Assembly: GCA_005789325.1 (NCBI GenBank)
Contig: SXYE01000004.1
Location: 1 to 15,726 of the forward strand
DNA: 15,726 bases
Source: Actinomycetota bacterium
GTDB taxonomy: Bacteria; Actinomycetota; Actinomycetes; S36-B12; UBA5976
Reading direction: 5' to 3'
A program made the translations under genes and the position numbers. Below the pieces are notes generated by a model. It did no database searches, was not told where the DNA came from, and saw nothing but the letters and a program-made list of their open reading frames with translations. Positions 15,566 to 15,726 of this stretch are shown one piece after another (within the stretch, counting starts at the first letter, position 1; the number at the start of each line of letters is the position of its first letter).

Positions 15566-15726
15566 GAAAGAAGACCTTTTAATTCAATAAGTGGAGATTC
15601 TTTCAAACTGTTATCTTCAAGGCGAATTGCTTGCTTCTCTCTTTGTTTACCAAGTTTCATATCTTGAATTTGATCGTGAATTTTCAAAATTGCATCCATT
15701 AACATTTCAGGTCTTGGTGGACATCC
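15562..15726 (-). CDS. nuoB: NADH-quinone oxidoreductase subunit B, C-terminal part (5' end outside window)
   Basis: The minus-strand frame is open from the right edge to the TGA at 15564-15562 and gives 54 residues, beginning GCPPRPEMLMDAILKIHDQI. This is the end of the NuoB core, and its cysteine corresponds to the last ligand of cluster N2 (Cys158 in E. coli numbering), the final electron donor to quinone. The remaining 34 residues are a charged tail of lower conservation. The rest of the gene, including the CC motif and the other N2 ligand, lies outside. The stop overlaps the nuoC start as ATGA, which fits the order nuoA-nuoB-nuoC. Confidence 0.95.
   Translation of the reverse strand, partial: GCPPRPEMLMDAILKIHDQIQDMKLGKQREKQAIRLEDNSLKESPLIELKGLLS

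Larger units (their letters stand above)
289..15726 (-). other. nuo operon: nuoB(partial)-C-D-E-F-G-H-I-J-K-L-M-N plus polyprenyl synthase
   Basis: Fourteen consecutive minus-strand genes are arranged in the standard nuo order. Junctions in transcription order are: nuoB/C, C/D and D/E ATGA overlaps; E/F one spare base; F/G TGATG; G/H TAATG; H/I eight-base overlap; I/J four spare bases; J/K GTGA; K/L seventeen spare bases; L/M stop and start directly adjacent; M/N and N/polyprenyl synthase ATGA. Only 22 bases in total are non-coding, so no internal promoter or terminator has a dedicated space. A single long transcript from a promoter right of the window is the simplest reading. That is inferred, not seen. 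Confidence 0.9.

Noticed and set aside
1..15726. Mobile element, CRISPR array, defence or other novel system
   Set aside because: Every stretch is accounted for by conserved complex I genes, the polyprenyl synthase and the RarD end. I saw no inverted terminal repeats, spaced direct repeats, integrase or unexplained gene.

Overview
The window is almost entirely one minus-strand gene cluster for the proton-pumping NADH:quinone oxidoreductase (respiratory complex I, type I NADH dehydrogenase). Read in the direction of transcription, from the right edge to the left, it holds the 3' end of nuoB, complete nuoC, D, E, F, G, H, I, J, K, L, M and N, and then a long-chain trans-polyprenyl diphosphate synthase gene. 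The start of nuoB, and presumably nuoA and the operon promoter, lie beyond the right edge. At the left edge the 3' end of a plus-strand RarD/EamA-type transporter gene converges on the cluster.

Organism: the protein sequences look actinobacterial. Examples are the NuoC core and its Gly/Ser/Thr-rich leader, the NuoM HTWLPDTAEQATPGTS variant, the NuoH tail with PFAGGHPVPPLPGQ, the NuoJ tail with YARHNSVDTPALLPDG, and a roughly 790-residue NuoG with an N7 cluster motif. The DNA, however, is AT-rich (three sampled lines gave about 28-37% G+C) and uses mostly A/T-ending codons. Together with nearly absent intergenic DNA, this suggests a streamlined low-GC actinobacterium, such as the small planktonic freshwater or marine lineages (Nanopelagicales/acI-like or Actinomarinales-like). 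The lineage is an inference; no marker gene is present to settle it.

Layout, left to right: 2-292 (+) RarD C-terminus; 289-1278 (-) polyprenyl synthase; 1275-2831 nuoN; 2828-4351 nuoM; 4352-6211 nuoL; 6229-6528 nuoK; 6525-7355 nuoJ; 7360-7923 nuoI; 7916-9202 nuoH; 9202-11583 nuoG; 11583-12884 nuoF; 12886-13548 nuoE; 13545-14867 nuoD; 14864-15565 nuoC; 15562-15726 nuoB (partial). No stretch over 17 bases lacks a gene, so there are no non-coding regions to describe. I see no rRNA, tRNA, CRISPR array, insertion sequence or integrated element.

How the genes work together: NuoE, F and G form the NADH-oxidising module (FMN and a chain of Fe-S clusters). NuoB, C, D and I carry electrons to the quinone site. 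NuoH and NuoJ-N form the membrane arm that moves protons. The last gene probably makes the isoprenoid tail of the menaquinone that complex I reduces, so the electron acceptor's tail synthesis is tied to the enzyme that uses it. Genes are joined by ATGA, GTGA, TGATG and TAATG overlaps, which imply translational coupling.

I looked for an undescribed system and did not find one. The points worth a second look are small: extreme gene packing, two convergent genes ending in one TTAA inside a hairpin, a TTG start for nuoL, and the coupling of quinone-tail synthesis to complex I.
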